Of a stretch of DNA of 64,000 nt, positions 62,538 to 64,000 are shown piece after piece. Source of the stretch: Sipunculus nudus (lineage: Eukaryota > Annelida > Sipuncula > Golfingiida > Sipunculidae); contig CM049318.1 of assembly GCA_026874595.1 (NCBI GenBank), positions 26,192,956 to 26,256,955 on the forward strand, read 5' to 3'. A program made the translations under genes and the position numbers. Every line of letters starts with the position of its first letter. Position 1 is the stretch's first letter. Under the pieces are notes generated by a model that was given only the letters and a program-made list of their open reading frames with translations, was not told where the DNA came from and ran no database searches.

Positions 62538-64000
62538 CTGCAGATATGAAATGTAATACATTTTAATTTCTGATAAATTGATCAACTTGATTGATGTCTT
62601 GAGAGTAATTTACAGAATATCTAACGGTAATTTGTGCAATCAGAAATTAATTGAATCAGATATTTAATCTTTTAAGTCCATTTCGTCCATCCTTTATCAG
62701 ACAAACCAAAATATCTGTAGGCTAACAAATATGATAGATTTTGAACTCCTGCTAATTTGGACAATTTGGTATGATTGTATTTGGATAAGTGTACTCAATC
62801 ATGATAAGCTGAGATATCACAAACACACAATACTAACCAAACCCGCAGGAAAAATTACATTTTCACTTATAAGCTTCTTCGAAATAAGTTATGGTAAATT
62901 GTAAATCAGTAAGGGGCATTGAATGAAAATCTCTCTTTATTATATACGCAGCAGGGTCAGAAAGAAGCCTATACTTGGTTTTACTCGAAGCAAATTTCTC
63001 AATTCGTTGGAGGGGAACAACTGTAACTACAAGATAGGCTCAAATCTCAGTATTCCATTTCGTACTATCATTTTTAATTTTCAACTATTAAGTTTTAACA
63101 AATATTTTTTTACGATACCATGATCTCTCCTTATCGTTTATTTATTCACTTATCATTCGCTCATGAGAGCACAGATATTCTGCAAAGACAGATTTCTACA
63201 GTGTACAGCATCTCACGAATATTCACCTACACACCAACTTATTCAAACTTGTCATTCTAATAAAACTGTTTGACGATATGACTTAATATAATCTCTTATT
63301 TACATCATCATTCGTACTTCTAGGAGAGTGAAAAATACAATAAACAATGCTCATTTCGTCAATTGGAAAATTAACCCCAGTTTCGTGTTTGATCCCGTTT
63401 TTCCTGGCACTCAGTTAATCGCTCACATTTGAATATGATTATATCAGAGGAACCAAACCATCTATATTGAACCAAATGTGAAAAAAATGTTACTTCTGCT
63501 TATTTGGTCAAATCCGTATGGCGATCAAAAGAGTAGAGTACTCTTTCATTATATGCCTAAAGAACATATTGGATTGACCGAGCAAGCAGACAACATTACA
63601 TTTGATTAATCATATATTGCATTTTTCTGTTATTCTATCAAGACGACATAAAAATTCACTGTTAATTCCATCAGGAATTTTTCAACATCTGCAGATGAAG
63701 TCATTTCCAATATTTTAAAGTTGAAAATTTGACGAATATACCATATCCCTAGGGGGAATGTTCAAATATTGCGTAGCTCTACTTTTAATTTAAATTGAAC
63801 GTAAGCTATATTTTCTATTTTAAGATACTTCGAAAATGTTATAGATAACCCGGAATAAGTAAAGGCATAGAATGAGAATCTGTTTTTTTTTCATATACGC
63901 AACACTATCCAAAAAGAAGACCTTTCTCTGTTATACTCTTAGCCCATTCCTCAATTTATTAAAGGGTAACAGATGTAACTGCAAAGAAAGGCTAAAATCT

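Larger units (their letters stand above)
52620..64000. repeat. ~1.03-kb tandem array with 4,979-bp higher-order period
   Basis: The landmark 'tttgatccc' recurs near 54,474, 55,494, 56,524, 58,410, 59,450, 60,470, 61,503 and 63,389, giving steps of about 1,020-1,040 bp and twice 1,886 bp. The 1,886-bp units carry an extra ~860 bp. About 56,375-59,021 is nearly identical to 61,354-64,000 at an offset of 4,979 bp. Each 1.03-kb unit holds two diverged halves around CATCTGCAGATG. An older long unit lies at 52.7-54.4 kb. The array continues beyond the window. Confidence 0.85.

Overview
This window is eukaryotic and most likely from a bivalve mollusc. It is AT-rich, has no dense coding or operon structure, and consists mostly of interspersed and tandem repeats. 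The repeat types (a 'caagaggcccaagggcc...cgctcagctga' head, a 'gccggacaaagggtgatcgctatagctca' tail, 'ggacggtgggtataccata' ends) resemble those I associate with bivalve genomes. That assignment is an inference, as no database was searched. No complete single-exon protein gene is visible, and nearly all open frames are chance frames in repeats.

0-21.4 kb: the main find is a split gene on the minus strand made of very short exons. A signal-peptide-like first exon (ATG at 21,346) is followed by small GT-AG exons whose phases fit together and which encode a charged, heptad-like (coiled-coil) chain. Its central part is a module of three exons (42 + 39 + 21 nt, 34 residues) present three times (C, B, A) because a 3.2-4.0 kb exon-intron unit is repeated in tandem, with a decayed fourth unit (D). 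The gene appears to run off the left edge. One unit carries a 789-bp DNA-transposon-like insert with a 9-bp target duplication; the two other intact units preserve the empty site.

16.5-26.5 kb: mosaic of bivalve-type repeats, a 1.1-kb Helitron-like element, homopolymers and small duplications.

27.5-31.5 kb: a GC-rich element of about 4 kb with ~155-bp inverted termini and an internal copy of its outer end. The layout fits a DIRS-like retroelement or a degraded derivative.

34.4-39.5 kb: nuclear-receptor-motif repeats, then a 78-bp satellite in a duplicated 1.2-kb higher-order arrangement. 40.2-44.0 kb: a long-terminal-inverted-repeat element filled with a palindromic 'gtggtcac' array and interrupted by a second Helitron-like copy. 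45.7-48.5 kb: two more repeat elements, one with twelve ~155-bp monomers each carrying an AGGTCA inverted repeat.

50.9-52 kb: a small tandem array. 52-64 kb: a ~1.03-kb tandem repeat with longer 1.89-kb variants in a 4,979-bp higher-order period that continues past the right edge; it may hold decayed or real short exons on the minus strand.
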